A DNA stretch of 64,000 nt. It comes from Phyto melanocephala (taxonomy: Eukaryota; Arthropoda; Insecta; Diptera; Rhinophoridae). The number at the start of each line of letters is the position of its first letter. Within the stretch, counting starts at the first letter, position 1. A program made the translations under genes and the position numbers. The DNA lies in assembly GCA_941918925.1 (NCBI GenBank), contig OW799233.1, forward strand, positions 175,553,235 through 175,617,234, in the 5' to 3' direction. The notes beneath the pieces are model-generated. The model saw only the letters and a program-made list of their open reading frames with translations, was not told the origin of the DNA and did not search any database. This document shows, in pieces, positions 11,101-20,120 of this stretch.

Positions 11101-12952
11101 GAGAGAAAGAATTTGTTCAGCAATTAAAAATTAAAAGTAAAAAAAGGTAACGCATTTTTTTAATTCATTTTAACGTCCTTTTTTTCTTAACAAAAAAAAT
11201 GTACATAAAAATGTACAATACACAAAAATATATGAATTTGAGTTAAAATACATGCCTAATTTATTTGGAAATTTTAAAGAGTTACACCTTCATCAACATG
11301 AACAACATCGCAAGCGTGAACACGCTTGGTTTTTAATAGTTCACGTTACCGCGAGTCTACTGTATTTTTCAAGATACGAGGTTGAGGAAGTAAGGCATCA
11401 ATATGTTAAGTTAACTACATATACATATATTATTTTTTTAAAGCAAGTGCATATGTTTATATGCATATCAATGTATAAATAAATATGTTCCTAATATATT
11501 ATAAAAAAAAACTTCTTTAAAAATTTCTGTCATTAATGCAGTATATTTTGTTAATTTTTTACCTTTTGAATTGTTTTGATTTTATTTAAATAAAATTTTT
11601 ATTTCAATATAGGTATAATTTAATTTTTTTTATTTTCTTGTTCGAATAAAACCGGTATACCGGAAATTTTAATAATGATTAACCGAAATCCGTTTTTTAA
11701 ATAACAACTAGGTACCTATTCGGAATATCTGAGCATACCTTAACTAAAACGTAACCATTTTAGTTTATTTTTCTTCTTACAGGCACCATAAATGAAACAA
11801 TGTAATTTTCCCTGATGAGAGACATGTAGATTGCAATAATACTAAGAAAAAACCTTCGTATGTATATAGTACCTACATTTAAGTATATACATATGTATAT
11901 AAATATGTATATATCTGTATATGTTTATTTACAAAAATAGTCTTTGTTTGTCCTTCATTTTGTAGTCCTTGAAGCATAACATATCTACAGATTTAGGCGT
12001 CCTTAAGATTATGCTACATATATGTATGTATACATCTGTAAAGATCATTTACCTGATCAATAAAAATACGTAGCTTATGTTTGTAAAAATAAAATTGTAT
12101 TTTTAATAAAAAATCAATTTTTTATATGCATTTTTATTTACAAGAAAGCAAAGTAAAAACAAAAGCCAAGAGCAACAGCAACCCAAAGTGATTACGTATA
12201 CGTACGTTAAAGAGAGGACAAATACAACAACAAAAATAACCAACAATGATGTTTTGTAGTTGTTGCAGCTATAGGTTGGTAAAAAATAACAATGAACAAA
12301 AAAAACATACACAATTTACCAAGCGCACAGAAAATCATCAAACAATGAATAACACAATTGAAACTAGAAGTCTGTGACTCATCCGCCCCTTTATTAAAGT
12401 TATTTTTTTAGTTAATTACTTAGCAAATTGATTAATTAATACTTTATTTGTTTCTTAATTAAAACGTGAATATTAAATAAAATACCTAGTAGAGAACAAA
12501 GGTGATGAAAATATAAAAAAATCAACATTTTAAGTCTCTTCAGTGATAAATCACAAACAAACAAAATATGTATGTACCTAAGTATCATAGAAAAAAACAA
12601 AATACATACAGGACAAAGAAGTAAAAGAAATGGTGGTGTTATTGAATGCATTTAAACTAGGCAACATCCCTTTGTTGAATTATAAGTATTATTTGTAGCC
12701 TTTGTTGTTGTTATTGAAATTATCTGAATTTTTGTAGGCTCGTTTTAGTTCCACTAAAATACATCTAAAAATGGGAGTGGGCCGTCACCGTTTAATGAGC
12801 AAACAAAAACATAGAAACAGCACTACGAACGTTACATATATGAGACGTCGCAAATACCTATATCTCTTAATTTTGCTTTTGATCCGACTAAACAAAGAAA
12901 ATTTCTTTTACTTGAAAATTTTCACTTACTATTCTGGATTAATTGCCGACAT
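2128..12952 (-). CDS. Rab1: Rab1 small GTPase (four of its coding exons; 3' end outside window)
   Basis: Rab-family GTPase that controls ER-to-Golgi vesicle transport. Coding exons read on the minus strand are 12952-12930, 2675-2555, 2482-2435 and 2355-2128; all have GT/AG borders and phases that join without a gap (23, 121, 48 and 228 nt, 140 residues). The N-terminus [19 protein letters not shown] leads into the P-loop GDSGVGKS (residues 18-25). Switch I has ISTIG with Thr43, switch II is WDTAGQERF with Gln70, and the guanine-base motif is GNKSD (123-127). The sequence KVVDHTTAA before the last donor, together with these motifs, points to Rab1 rather than another Rab. The SAK motif and the prenylated Cys tail must lie left of position 1. 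The start was chosen because its 23-nt exon ends TA and exon 2 begins C, completing Tyr8. Intron 1 is 10,254 bp and holds most of the repeats listed for this interval. The gene itself shows no damage. Confidence 0.95.
2676..3672. other. First part of Rab1 intron 1, no recognised feature
   Basis: AT-rich intron sequence with a few ATGT microsatellite tracts near 3310-3355. The open frame at 2790-2975 has no protein-like composition. Nothing else is seen. Confidence 0.4.
4397..6052 (-). mobile_element. Complete Tc1-like transposon with IR/DR ends
   Basis: TA duplications (4397-4398 and 6051-6052) flank a 1652-bp element. The outer inverted ends share GGTCAATATAATAGCACCAG. Second, inner copies of that motif lie at 4601-4623 and 5827-5849, each roughly 200 bp inside its end. 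This is the IR/DR arrangement of Sleeping Beauty, Minos and Paris-type Tc1 elements. It is inserted in the T-rich part of the surrounding dispersed repeat. The related repeat copy at 38741-40033 has no such insertion. Confidence 0.93.
4711..5706 (-). CDS. Tc1-like transposase, intact, DD34E
   Basis: 331-residue transposase with an uninterrupted frame from ATG to stop. The paired helix-turn-helix region covers residues 1-110 ([20 protein letters not shown]; second helix region ending [11 protein letters not shown]) with a GRKR hook at 53-56 between the halves. The catalytic triad is visible: Asp144 in LWTDESK, Asp235 in [11 protein letters not shown] and Glu270 in [11 protein letters not shown]. 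There are 34 residues between the last two, which defines Tc1 DD34E. MVWGCFSY and [10 protein letters not shown] are in their usual places. The element's inverted ends bracket the gene. The N-terminus [13 protein letters not shown] resembles Paris-type elements of Drosophila (recalled, not searched). An intact frame suggests recent arrival and possible activity. Confidence 0.95.
   Translation of the reverse strand: MGRGKHCSPEKRELIKKFASEGKSYSQIRELLGCSNKMIINALRYQQKVESRGRKRVLSPLMIKRLVRTTKANPFMTATELKKTLNVPASVETIRRRLRDNSLNACSPRKVPLLSSKHVAKRISFAKAHLNWPKEKWRNVLWTDESKIVLFGGKGSRCFVRRPPNSEYKPQFTSKTIKHGGHSIMVWGCFSYQGVGPIYWIKTVMDSSVYVKILDEVMLPYASYEMPLVWVFQQDNDPKHTSKMAKKWFNDNSINVMEWPAQSPDLNPIENLWTDIKKGVSTIKPTSVEGLWEAVQKIWSSIKVERCQHLVDSMGRRCAAVIANKGHATKY
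6908..7465 (+). mobile_element. Internally deleted mariner-type element (copy 1)
   Basis: Inverted ends AAGGGTCCGCCA... and ...TTGGCGGACCCTT with TA at each side. A start codon at 7024 opens [18 protein letters not shown], the N-terminal DNA-binding helix. The sequence then jumps to the catalytic domain: [55 protein letters not shown]. After that it jumps again to the right end. The second catalytic residue, normally Asp in QQDGATCH, is Asn here. There is a stop (TAG) within FFFEN*QGVAV. It is non-autonomous, and copy 2 lies at 56236-56798. Confidence 0.85.
7083..7440 (+). pseudogene. Mariner-type transposase remnant, catalytic core only
   Basis: Two frame segments (7083-7277 and 7284-about 7430) encode the middle of the transposase from the first catalytic Asp (DEAHFDL) to [10 protein letters not shown]. 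An in-frame stop and a small shift near 7278 break it. The DNA-binding region between YFG and this core, and everything from the third catalytic residue onward, are absent. It cannot make an active enzyme. Confidence 0.8.
7681..8040. other. Rab1 intron 1, no recognised feature
   Basis: AT-rich DNA. The minus-strand frame at 7776-8006 is Phe/Leu/Ile-rich translation of AT-rich sequence and shows no domain. Confidence 0.35.
8041..8540 (+). repeat. Degraded fragments of the dispersed CTTG-ended element
   Basis: Pieces matching other copies: CTGTCCGTTGAAATCAA, GGAAATATTCGGCAGTGA, GAAAGCCAGCACAATC, CCCATATTTTTATTAGAAG, and near 8430 ATTGGTATCAAACAAAAGAG. Diverged and gapped, without intact ends. 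Confidence 0.5.
8541..10589. other. Rab1 intron 1, no recognised feature
   Basis: About 2 kb of AT-rich DNA with short homopolymer and ATTT tracts. The plus-strand frame at 10345-10608 looks non-coding and runs into the adjacent pogo-type element. Confidence 0.4.
10590..11364. mobile_element. pogo-type non-autonomous element (copy 1)
   Basis: TA-flanked, ends CAGTAGACTCGCGGTAAC at 10592 and its complement GTTACCGCGAGTCTACTG ending 11362 (771 bp). CAGT...CG...TTA-type ends with TA duplication are characteristic of pogo/Tigger elements. Inside are several GTGAAC/GTTCAC motifs and AAAAAGGGGTATCCCCGTAAATG. No intact transposase. It lies in Rab1 intron 1. An inverted second copy is at 13846-14771. 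Confidence 0.8.
11365..12929. other. Rab1 intron 1, 5' part, no recognised feature
   Basis: AT-rich. Contains TATG/TACA microsatellite patches near 11880-11930 and 12010-12040. The open frames here are antisense or Phe/Leu-rich AT translations. The Rab1 donor GTAAGTG is at its right edge (12929-12923). Confidence 0.4.
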
Positions 12953-13330
12953 TTTATTGTTAATTTTTCTTTATTGCAGTTGAAGTTTACTGATTTTTTT
13001 TTATATTTTTCCAATATTTTATTAACTTTTTTTATCTGAAAGTTCTCGTACAATATTTTACGTTTTCTTTTTCTTTTCAGGTTTTGCAAATCACTTTTAA
13101 TTTTTTTTTCACTTGTTTGACGTGGACAATATATGTATTTGTTATATTGCGTTGAAAAATTTATAGAATTTAAAAGACGTTTACGTAAAATAATTGCAAT
13201 TGTTTTAAAATTACTTTTGTTTTTTATTTTCTTTAAAACGTAATTATCAAAAAATTAACTTTTTGTCTAAAGCAAGTTTTTTCCAACAAAAGATGGCGAC
13301 GATTTACACATCACCGTCACTAGTGGTGTT
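12953..13330 (-). promoter_or_regulatory. Probable Rab1 5' UTR and promoter-proximal DNA
   Basis: This lies immediately upstream of the Rab1 ATG on the minus strand. It has no transposon signature, unlike the flanks. Near 13290-13325 is a more GC-rich patch, CACTAGTGACGGTGATGTG on the minus strand. At about 13380 there is an AATCGATAAC sequence similar to the DRE motif common at fly housekeeping promoters. The transcription start cannot be fixed from sequence alone. Confidence 0.4.
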
Positions 13331-13588
13331 AAGAAATTAGTAAAAACCAAATAAGAGTAATGGTTACTTATTCTGAATTAATCGATAACGTTTTTATGTA
13401 AAGCTAGGTCTCCACGTAGCAATTTTTATTGTTGAACACAAGACCTAGCTAGTACTGATATGTTCATGTGGTTATGAATCACAATTTCGAAACTTGACGT
13501 TCAGACTCCACTATTTCATTTACTGTTCATTGTTGATTATATATTTGTGCGAACTGTCCGTGTGAACATAGTTTTAAGTCTGTGCAAC
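13331..13588. other. Upstream flank of Rab1, possible repeat remnant
   Basis: A segment starting GGTCTCCACGTAGCAA at about 13408 contains paired AAGACCTAGCTAG/AAGCTAGGTCT words, which look like a small inverted repeat (13401-13455). It could be the end of an old MITE. No ORF. Confidence 0.3.
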
Positions 13589-13713
13589 CAGGGTCCACTT
13601 ATATAGGTAGCGATGCCAGCCCAGCTGATTATTTTTGTGTACAGCAATGTTTGTCAAACTCCATATATATAAAAGATATTTTAGTGCCAAAAATTTTCAA
13701 ACTCCTTATATAT
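13589..13713 (+). mobile_element. P-type MITE, 3'-end diverged copy
   Basis: Begins CAGGGTCCACTTATATAGGT and shares GCCAGCCCAGCTGATTATTT, GCAATGTTTGTCAAACTCC and CAGTGCC-like internal sequence with the copies at 23294, 23631 and 62845. The 8 bp before it is TGTGCAAC, and a near match (TTTGCAAC) follows 13713. The usual CACCATG end is not recognisable, so the right edge is uncertain. Confidence 0.55.
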
Positions 13714-13845
13714 ATGTTTGCAACTCTACAAAAAAAGTGAAAAGCATAGAAAAACTATTAGGGCTTTTACATGATGATTGTGCACCATATGATTCCAAAG
13801 AACACCAGTAATAGAAAAACAAAAATATATTAAAGTTAAGTAATA

Positions 13846-14771
13846 CAGTAGACTCGCGGTAACGTGAACTATTAAAAACCGAGCGTGTTCACGTTTGCGA
13901 AGTTGTTCATGTTAACGAAGGTGTAACTATTTAAAATTTCCAAATAAATTAGACATGTGATTTAACTCAAATTCATATATTTTTTTGTATTTTGGATTGT
14001 TATGTACATATGGTTCGTAAGGAAAATAAATTCTTTAAAATTAATTAAAAAGTGTGTTACCTTTTTTTGTTCTTGTTCAAACAGCGTTGTCAGAACATTT
14101 GTTCGAACAATGATGTCTGATATAAAAAGGCATTTTGAATATGAAAGAAATAGACGACACATAAAAATTGCGACAAAATACACTTTATACGTTTTAACCA
14201 TATCAAATAACATGAATAATTTTTTGACAGTTGCGACGTTTTGTTCTAGTCTGGACAAATCGATGACTTGTCTAGACGTAAGGTAAAGAACTAAAAATGT
14301 TCAGGTAGCATTTTGCTAGTTTTCTTTTCAAGACGTTTGCAAGTTAAATTTAAATAGCCAATAGCGTCCATTATTAGTTACACCAATTTTAAATAATTGC
14401 AGCTGTAATCCATTACGATTTGGAGCAATTGTAGTTCACAGGAGATTTAAAATTTCTAAAACAGCGAGGATTTTTTGCCTTTCCAATCACAGGAAGTTTA
14501 ACTTTAGAATTTTGGTAGTTTTTGTGACATTTTTCACAAAAAACTTTAGATTAGGTCATGCTAAATCAGTAGCACGTACTAAACTAAACCTGTTCAATCA
14601 TTTACGGGGATACCCCTTTTTATGAAAACGATTTACATAACCGAAAAATTTGTTCACGTTATAAGGCTTTCTCACTGTGTTCACGCTACAGAGTAGTCAG
14701 TGTAAAAAAAATTATGTTCATCTTATCCGGTGTTCACGTAAGGCAGTGTTTTTGTTACCGCGAGTCTACTG
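13846..14771. mobile_element. pogo-type non-autonomous element (copy 2, inverted)
   Basis: 926 bp between TA dinucleotides, ends CAGTAGACTCGCGGTAAC / GTTACCGCGAGTCTACTG. Reading on the minus strand it parallels copy 1 at 10590-11364, including the GGGGTATCCCC and TGTTCACG(T/C) motifs. It differs in a segment at about 14075-14290, where sequence with GTTGTCAGAACATTTGTTC replaces that of copy 1. A similar GTCAGAACATATGTTTG word also occurs at about 15027, outside the element. Confidence 0.78.
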
Positions 14772-16135
14772 TAATATAAAATGAGAAACTCAAAAAACTA
14801 AAAAATTAAAAAAAAACATTTAACTAAATAATTATATTGCTTGTGTACGTACGTATTTTCACCTATCACACAAACTTGAGATTTAAATTAAGCAATTTTA
14901 CCTATGTTATTGCTACATAGTCTCCATTGGCTCTCTGTTTGAAAAATTAACCATTTCTGTATACAGATAAGTTTGTCTCGTGTGAACCAATCTGCAGGTG
15001 TGTTTTTCTAGTACAAACAAAATTGTCAGAACATATGTTTGCACAACGATGTTTGACATCAATACGCACTTTGCTCTACTTCTCTATTAGTCATTGATTT
15101 GTTCGGACAAAGTAGCTATCAAATATATGTTAATGTTCTTTGATGTGGAAAAAACGTTCTAAGGATATTTTTTGCTGTTTTTTGTGTCGTCTCTATATAT
15201 TGTTGTACCATGCTATTAACTGAACGATATTATGCTCTTCCGTTTACTCGAACGTATGGACATATTGAACTTTACGGGATTGCGTTCGTTTAGATAAATT
15301 TCCATATAAAACGTAAACAACTCAGTAAAGTTCAGTAAAAAATAGAAAAAACTTTTAGTAAACGAAAGTTGTTCACTTTATTTTTGCTAGGGAACTGTAT
15401 GCATATGCAAGCATTTTTATAATGAGAATATTAAAGCTTGTCTTGAATTATTTAATGTAAAAACCTGCGAAAGTGATATTTGATTTATTAAAAAATTACA
15501 TGGAAATTTTCTGCCAAAAGAAATGCCTTCAATCTAGTTTGTGTTTTAATTGGTCTAGCGAGTTCAGAAAAAATATACCAAAAGTAAAGTATTGACTGAA
15601 TTGGTTACCTACAATGTATCGGATAACAACAAATGTTAGATATATTTCATAAGCCCTAACGAGCAATTAAATGATGCCAAATTTCTTCTTGTTATAAAAT
15701 TATTGAACCGAATTTTAAAATTTAAAAACTTTTTGCTTAGAAAATTTGGACAGAGTTTATTTTTCTTTTCAGTAGCTTATTTTTTTTAATGGTACAGTTC
15801 AAAGAAAACGAAAATTTCACCAATTCTTATTTTGAATTCGTGTGGAATAAAAATTTCATTGACATTATGCTGTGATTAAAAAATTTTTTTTTCAAGTTTA
15901 AGTTTATATTTTTTCTTAAATCTTAATAGCCATAAAATAAATTCAGTAGTTAAACTAAATTTACAACATACACTTTTAAAAAATTCTCCACATTCATGAA
16001 ACAAAAATATTATCGGCCATATGCATAAAAAAAAGTTATTTTATGGTTGTAGTGCCCAATAGTTTTTAAACGCTTTTTGTATTATAAACCAGTAATAATG
16101 TATTTATAAACGTACAATAATACTTTTATAGTTAT
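14772..16135. other. Intergenic DNA with repeat-like words, no gene
   Basis: Between the pogo-type element and the nested transposon cluster. A patch at about 14925-15130 shares TTGTCAGAACAT and GATGTTTGACATC-type words with the variable part of pogo copy 2. Otherwise AT-rich, with no ORF of protein-like composition. Confidence 0.35.
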
Positions 16136-17232
16136 TAACCCCCCGATCACACGAGCAATGTGTTTGGCAATTATTGCCACAGCAACTGTCAAATTCTATT
16201 GCCAACACAAGATATTAACATGTGGACTGCATGAATATGTATTAGAATACATATTTAGCAATAAGTGTTATAATGCATTACTGGGCAATAATCTTTTAAC
16301 GCAAGCTGTCAAATTCAATTGCAAACAAATAAAATGTAACAACAACACTAAGTCGATGGTCACACACGACGATTATAGTTGGACAATTCTTGAGTTTATA
16401 GATGTTTTTACCGTTTTAGGTGAGGAGAAAACGAAGGGAAAAATAATCGCCGGTACTCGGCTATTTGAAGCAATTTTTCTTTTTTTTTAAATATTTGACA
16501 TTTCTTTTCATTCGGTGTTTCGCTTCTTGGTGTGTAGTAATTTAAAACTTGGATTAAAAACGTCACAAATTAAACGTTTAAAATATTTCAAAATAAAAAA
16601 ACACAAACAAAATATTTTAGTGAAAACATTTTAATTAAAAGCGTTAATAAAAATCAATTATATTATTTTATGTATGTTTTTATTTTTCTTATTGCTATTT
16701 ACGGCAAAAGCAGTGTTGCCAGAAGCTTCGGAGAGAAAATCATCACTTAGGGCAAAATAATCATATTTTGAAAAAGAAAATCATCAAATCAAACATTTTA
16801 TTACAATCGCAAAAAAAACAATAAAAATTTATTTAGAAAACTGTTTTCTTATTAGATAAGTTATTTAAAACAAAAATTATATTAAATTGATAGCAACTTG
16901 TGAATAAAATCATATTGACAGATACTCTGTAGTATGTTAATATATTAAAATTGAATATCTATCATTCGAAATGTAGAAACATAAAAAACTTGAATGTTTT
17001 AATATAAAAAAACAATCATACATTTAACAACACATATGAATTAAAGTATTTTAGGAATCATCATTATTATTATACAGAATAGGTTTCATATTTGTATTTA
17101 TACCTTAATATATTTTTAATTATAGCATGAACAATCGTTTAACTTTAAGTATTATTTTGAATATAATATACCCTTAAGAGTGCTGTTATCTAATCTATTT
17201 CTAAATTTTGTTTTACTTAAATTTAAAACTTA

Positions 17233-17489
17233 AAATATTCGTTCAACATTTGCAGAAGAAATAGGAAAACATATTAAGGTTTTAACAAGTTTTGACAGGG
17301 TCGGAAAAGCTAAGATTTTGTCATCTCGAGTTATTTTTGAGACTTCTGACCAAAATTCTTCACAACTTAGATCATCTAAAGTTGTAAAGTGTTCGTCAAA
17401 GTGGAGAAGACGTAGTTCTCTAAGCTCGTTTTCTAAGTTTTGAACATCATTCTTATCAATTGAATAAATTTGAAAAGTTTTGTATTAAA
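17233..17489 (-). pseudogene. hAT transposase C-terminal (dimerisation) fragment
   Basis: In one minus-strand frame: NLENELRELRLLHFDEHFTT, then CEEFWSEVSKI, FPTLSKLVKTLICFPISSAN and VERIF followed by a stop. The pattern FPxLSKLxKxLxxxPxSSANVERIFS is the conserved hAT C-terminal dimerisation motif. The stop falls where the final Ser should be, and the frame closes upstream near 17489. The catalytic region is absent, so this is a dead fragment. Confidence 0.7.
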
Positions 17490-17716
17490 CCTTTTAAAGA
17501 AGCTACTTTTCTATTAATTATTTTTAAAGGGTCAAGACAAAATAATGAAAAAAAAGTTTTTTAAAATAATTATGGTTAAAATCAAATCGTAAAATGAAGT
17601 ACAATTTTCAACAAATTTTTTTTTTTTCATTTTCTCCAAGTTTAAGATTGGAAATTTTTTTGTTTTATAAACACGACTAAATAAATATCTTCGTTTTGTA
17701 AACGAAGCAATTCAAA

Positions 17717-17720
17717 AATT

Positions 17721-17755
<35 letters not shown>

Positions 17756-17757
17756 TT
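17717..17757. repeat. (TTTA)n microsatellite
   Basis: About ten TTTA units inside the hAT remnant. Confidence 0.85.
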
Positions 17758-18587
17758 CAACACAAAATTAAGTTCATTAATCAAATTGATGTTAACGTAA
17801 TTTGTTTTATAAAATTATCTAAAATTCATCATAAATTCTTTGTATTTGAGAGGATGTGGTTTCAAAAATTATGTTAATTTTGTTTATTATGTTGAGAATA
17901 TACTTTAAAAACACAGATAGAGTTCGACCTGTTTTTAATAGACCTGTGACAAGCTGATATAAAACTTTATTGGTTTAAAAATTGATTGTTGATAAGAATT
18001 GTAGAATTCTTATCGTATCTACAATAAATATAATTTCTAAAAATAAAAATCATTATTTTGGCGAAAAAAATCATAAATCATATATTAGCAAAGAAAATCC
18101 TTAAAAATATGACAAAATCATGACTATGGCAACGCTGGGCACAAATGACAAATTGTAAGAAAATAAAAGCTAAACAAAACAGAAAAATCGCCAAAGGAAT
18201 CGTCGTGTGTGAACATAAAAGCAAGTTCAAAAGAAAATATGGAAAAAGTTGGGCAATTAAAATCGTCGTGTGTGACCTTCGACTAATGTACAAGAGAACG
18301 TCGCAGAAAAAAAAGAAAGCAAAATATTAAAATTAACATGGTTATTATAAAAAAATTTAAGTTTTTTAATTATATTTAAATATATAATGGCAAAAGAATC
18401 GTTTTAATCTAGTGTTTTTGCTGAAATTTATTTTCGTATATTTTTTATAAAATTTTAAATTATAAGTCAATCACCAGGAAAATTTTTAATTTTATGTTTT
18501 AAGAACATTGGCAATTTGATGCTGTTATTCTGCCGGTTTTATTGCTTATATTAAGTCATAATCAATCGCTCGTGTGGTCGGGGGTAA

Positions 18588-19558
18588 ATGCTTGTAGTGA
18601 TTTGATTACTATGTATGGCAACTCTTTTTATATTTATTGTCAGTGGTGTTCATAACTACTATAAGATTTACCCGGTTATCAAGAAAAGGTAAAATTTTTT
18701 ATAATATTAAAGCATAAAAGAACGTCGAAAAAATAAGAAGTATATAATTTTGGTATATGAAAAAGGTTGAGGAAAAATAATAATACAAACGTTAATTATT
18801 AGCCTATTTTGTTAATAACGATAAAAAAAAGTACTCGGGTTACAAGTTTGTTTACGTTTTTCTTACATCACTATTATATTTTTTTAGTTTTATGTTATTT
18901 AAAATATGTTCAATTTAATATTTTCTTTTGTGTAAACTCTGCATGAAATGTCGCCTTATATTTGGTTTTAAGAAGGGTAAATCCAACAATAAAATTTTTG
19001 ATTTTATAAATGGTTTATGGTTTATCATTCTATTTATTAATGGTTTATGAATGTTACAATAGTGAATTTTGCTTAAAAACGACTTAAAAGCCTGTTATAG
19101 TTTTTATGCATGGCCGTATATCTATACAAAATAGATAAAATATGGTAACGCTCTAAACTTTCATAGGGTTCCTCGTTAAAAATTTAATATTCTCTTTCTA
19201 ACGGCAACCGAATAAAATTCCATCTAGTTCAAATAATTTTTCATTTAACTGGGGTATTTTTTTTATATAATACATATATTTGATTAAGTTAACAATATTA
19301 ATCTTTAAATACTTGAACGATTATATTTTTGGAAATACGTTTCCCTAAATTAATTTAATGTGTTCATAAGGAGAAATTTGTAATCGGATTTGGTAAAACT
19401 AAATCTTTTTCAAGACATTTACAGTATGATTAACTTAAATTAATAGTGATATTGAGGCCTATTTTTAAAGAATATATAATTTAGGGAGTGAAAAGCACAT
19501 ATACACACAATACATTGGAATGATGGACCACTACTGCAAGCAACATATGAAATTTTTT
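18588..19558. other. Intergenic DNA downstream of AP-2 sigma
   Basis: AT-rich, containing the AP-2 sigma 3' UTR at its right side on the minus strand. No clear repeat or ORF. Confidence 0.4.
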
Positions 19559-20120
19559 TTACTCTAAAGAATTGAGAGTTAATAATTGTTTTAACACTTT
19601 GGTTTGTGATGTTTCACGTATCTCGCCGGCAAGAAACATTTCATCAACCACAGTGTACACTTTATAGAAGTTGAACACTAAATCCAATTCGCAGACATTA
19701 TGGAAATATTCATTAAGGACTTCTACAAAGTTATGTATGGCCTCCAAGTAGCAAAGATTATTATCATTGACATCTACACATATGCAAAAATAAAGACCCG
19801 CATAACGGCGATACACAATTTTAAAGTTACGGAACTGAAAGTTATTTAAACTTTAATAAATTTTGAGTTTTTGAAAAATATGTATTAAATGTTATCATAC
19901 CTCTACAAAGTTGGTATGTTTGGCATCCCTCACAGTAACTACTGCATGTACTTCTTCGATTAGTTTTTGTTTTTCATCGTCATCAAAGTTCATATACCAT
20001 TTGGCTAAACGGGTCTTGCCTGCACGATTTTGTATTAAAATGAAGCGTATCTATTAAGAAGACATTAGTTAAATTTTATAAATTATGTTTTAAATTATTT
20101 TAAGGGCGTATTTTTACCAT
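19559..20120 (-). CDS. AP-2sigma: AP-2 complex subunit sigma (clathrin adaptor small chain)
   Basis: Smallest subunit of the AP-2 adaptor, part of the heterotetramer core that binds dileucine cargo signals and recruits clathrin at the plasma membrane. Exons on the minus strand are 20120-20118 (the ATG only), 20050-19901 and 19834-19559. The introns are 67 and 66 bp with GT/AG ends. The product is exactly 142 residues, the usual metazoan length. It starts [20 protein letters not shown], has the longin-fold stretch [16 protein letters not shown] and ends LLTLNSLE. Conservation is near identity with other animals, so identity is secure. The ATG-only first coding exon was chosen because exon 2 opens directly with IRFILIQ after an AG, and the nearest upstream ATG is followed at once by GTAAAA. 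The gene is divergent from Idi, with 841 bp between the start codons. Confidence 0.96.

Larger units (their letters stand above)
16711..18137 (-). mobile_element. Innermost element of the nest, decayed hAT transposon
   Basis: Ends CAGTGTTGCCA and complement TGGCAACGCTG are typical of hAT elements. The flanking 8-mers GGCAAAAG and GGCACAAA agree at 6 of 8, consistent with a mutated 8-bp target duplication. Subterminal AAAATCAT-type words are repeated on both sides. It contains the C-terminal piece of a transposase on the minus strand. Confidence 0.7.
16352..18283. mobile_element. Middle element of the nest, TAA duplication
   Basis: Left end GTCGATGGTCACACACGACG and right end the complement of GTCGAAGGTCACACACGACG. 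TAA directly outside both ends (16349-16351 and 18284-18286). A second AATCGTCGTGTGTGAAC lies subterminally at about 18197. Own sequence is about 0.5 kb without ORF. It carries the hAT remnant below. Confidence 0.72.
16139..18584. mobile_element. Outer element of a three-level nest, Harbinger-like ends with TAA duplication
   Basis: Left end CCCCCCGATCACACGAGC, right end the complement of CCCCCGACCACACGAGCG. TAA lies directly outside both ends (16136-16138, 18585-18587). A 3-bp TAA duplication fits PIF/Harbinger, but no transposase is seen to prove it. Removing the inner elements leaves about 0.5 kb of own sequence, so it is a MITE. The frame at 16158-16490 is not protein-like. Confidence 0.72.

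Noticed and set aside
12103..12983. Frames of about 70 codons around the Rab1 first exon
   Set aside because: Phe/Leu/Ile-rich AT translation. The plus-strand one at 12771-12983 is antisense to the Rab1 exon and leader.
14002..14286. 94-codon plus frame and 98-codon minus frame in the pogo-type element
   Set aside because: They overlap each other, fall in the variable segment of a non-autonomous element, and show no transposase motif.
16158..16490. 110-codon frame beginning MCLAIIATATVKFYCQ
   Set aside because: It runs across the boundary of two nested elements (16352), so it cannot be an original gene.
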